From NCBI GenBank assembly GCA_003661015.1, contig QMVI01000070.1, positions 1-6,143 on the forward strand: DNA of 6,143 bases, given 5' to 3'. The first letter of the stretch is position 1. Every line of letters begins with the position of its first letter. Of the stretch, positions 5,641 through 6,143 are shown one piece after another. The position numbers were made by a program, and so were the translations under genes. The notes under the pieces were generated by a model that had not been told where the DNA came from, ran no database searches, and was given only the letters and a program-made list of their open reading frames with translations. This DNA is from Methanosarcinales archaeon. Lineage in GTDB: Archaea; Halobacteriota; Methanosarcinia; DSM-18856; Methermicoccaceae.

Positions 5641-6143
5641 CACTCTCTTCTTCTTATCACGAGGTAGGCAACTGCAAGCAGTCCAGCAATTGCGAAGAGA
5701 GCCTCAAATCCTGGGGCTTTCTCCTCTTCTTCCTCGGCTGGTGCGGTCACGTTCTCTTCAGCTGGTACTTCCTCGGCTGGTACTTCCTCGGCTGGTGCAA
5801 CTTCCTCTTCAGCTGGTGCAACTTCCTCTTCAGCTGGAACAGCACCAGCGATGGTCACGGTCTTGTACACATAGAACCTGAATGCATTGTCGTCATCAGC
5901 TCTGTAGAAGTACATGTCATCGTAGAGTTTCTGGTCATCTCCAACGTCGAGGGTTATGCTCTCACTGTTCTGCATCACAAGACAGTCAACCGTTGTTCCT
6001 GCGGCAACAGTACTGAATGGACCAACTCCTGCAAGAGCAGCTGGCACTGTGTACGAGAAGCTCTTAATCTCAAACACGCCATAGTCATCGCCAGTGTCAA
6101 GCTCCATCACGTCGTCGCTTCTCAGGAACACGTACTTGAGCTG
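5640..6143 (-). CDS. S-layer-like surface protein with PGF-CTERM sorting signal (C-terminal fragment)
   Basis: The frame is open to the window edge, so only the last 167 residues are seen; the signal peptide and N-terminal domains lie outside. Residues 1-107 are beta-rich and acidic (LKYVFLRSDDVMELDTGDDYG, SITLDVGDDQKLYDDMYFYRADD, AFRFYVYKTV) and resemble the end of the S-layer duplication domain found in Methanosarcina surface proteins. Residues about 108-142 are a Pro/Ala/Glu-rich spacer built of short repeats. The end is a PGF-CTERM: APGF, a hydrophobic helix (EALFAIAGLLAVAYLVI) and RRRE. In other archaea such ends are recognised by an archaeosortase and exchanged for a lipid anchor. C-ending codons (TAC, TTC, AAC, GAC, ACC) are favoured over the A/T-ending codons of the neighbours, as expected for a highly expressed protein. 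An S-layer subunit is likely; another anchored cell-surface protein is possible. Stop is TGA. Confidence 0.82.
   Translation of the reverse strand, partial: QLKYVFLRSDDVMELDTGDDYGVFEIKSFSYTVPAALAGVGPFSTVAAGTTVDCLVMQNSESITLDVGDDQKLYDDMYFYRADDDNAFRFYVYKTVTIAGAVPAEEEVAPAEEEVAPAEEVPAEEVPAEENVTAPAEEEEEKAPGFEALFAIAGLLAVAYLVIRRRE
5761..5832 (-). repeat. Tandem 15-bp and 21-bp repeats in the Pro/Ala/Glu spacer
   Basis: Two exact copies of a 15-bp unit (5761-5775, 5776-5790) encode PAEEV, and two exact copies of a 21-bp unit (5791-5811, 5812-5832) encode an APAEEEV-type unit. Copies match at every synonymous position within a type but use different codons between types (GCC GAG GAA versus GCT GAA GAG GAA). 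This indicates two separate recent duplications within the gene's spacer. Confidence 0.85.

Noticed and set aside
5690..5881. A plus-strand Leu/Pro/Arg-rich repeat frame.
   Set aside because: It is the antisense reading of the Pro/Ala/Glu spacer repeats and has no start signal.

Overview
The window looks like a chromosomal segment of a euryarchaeon close to the Methanosarcinales/Archaeoglobales part of the tree. The evidence is an archaeal GatD, the long HisF form with the WYEVVIYGGR insertion, an archaeal Nob1 and Dim2/Pno1-type KH protein, a methylcobamide:CoM methyltransferase of the MtaA/MtbA family, and an S-layer-like surface protein ending in a PGF-CTERM sorting signal. Archaeal TATA-like boxes and GGAGGTGAT-type ribosome binding sites are present. 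I cannot name the genus.

Layout: positions 1-156 hold the end of a KH-domain protein (Dim2/Pno1 type). It is followed on the same strand by a compact cluster: gfcR-like HTH-phosphoribosyltransferase regulator (190-780), purC (790-1695) and nob1 (1692-2165, ATGA overlap with purC). Two minus-strand genes follow: hisF (2184-3005), which meets nob1 tail to tail, and an mtbA/mtaA-like methyltransferase (3051-4070). A 279-bp divergent intergenic region separates that gene from gatD (4350-5600, plus). gatD converges on a 3'-terminal fragment of a surface-protein gene (5640-6143, minus), with a hairpin plus T-rich terminator between them.

The most notable observation is in nob1. Its frame is interrupted by a single in-frame TAG at codon 18 (1743-1745), in the loop between the first catalytic strand of the PIN domain and the conserved GELIT-PEV block. 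The frame is otherwise intact on both sides: PIN acidic residues before and after, and a complete Cys4 zinc ribbon at the C-terminus. No usable restart codon preserves the active site, and Nob1 is expected to be needed for 16S rRNA maturation. All eight genes whose stop is visible end in TGA (6) or TAA (2), none in TAG. With a methylamine-type corrinoid methyltransferase 0.9 kb away, this fits an organism that reads UAG as pyrrolysine. A recent nonsense mutation or an assembly error remains possible.

Functionally, the left half combines small-subunit rRNA maturation (KH/Dim2 and Nob1, partners in 20S/17S pre-rRNA processing) with purine biosynthesis (PurC) and a PRPP-fold regulator. The right half combines histidine biosynthesis, methyl transfer to coenzyme M, tRNA-dependent Gln-tRNA synthesis (GatD) and cell envelope.
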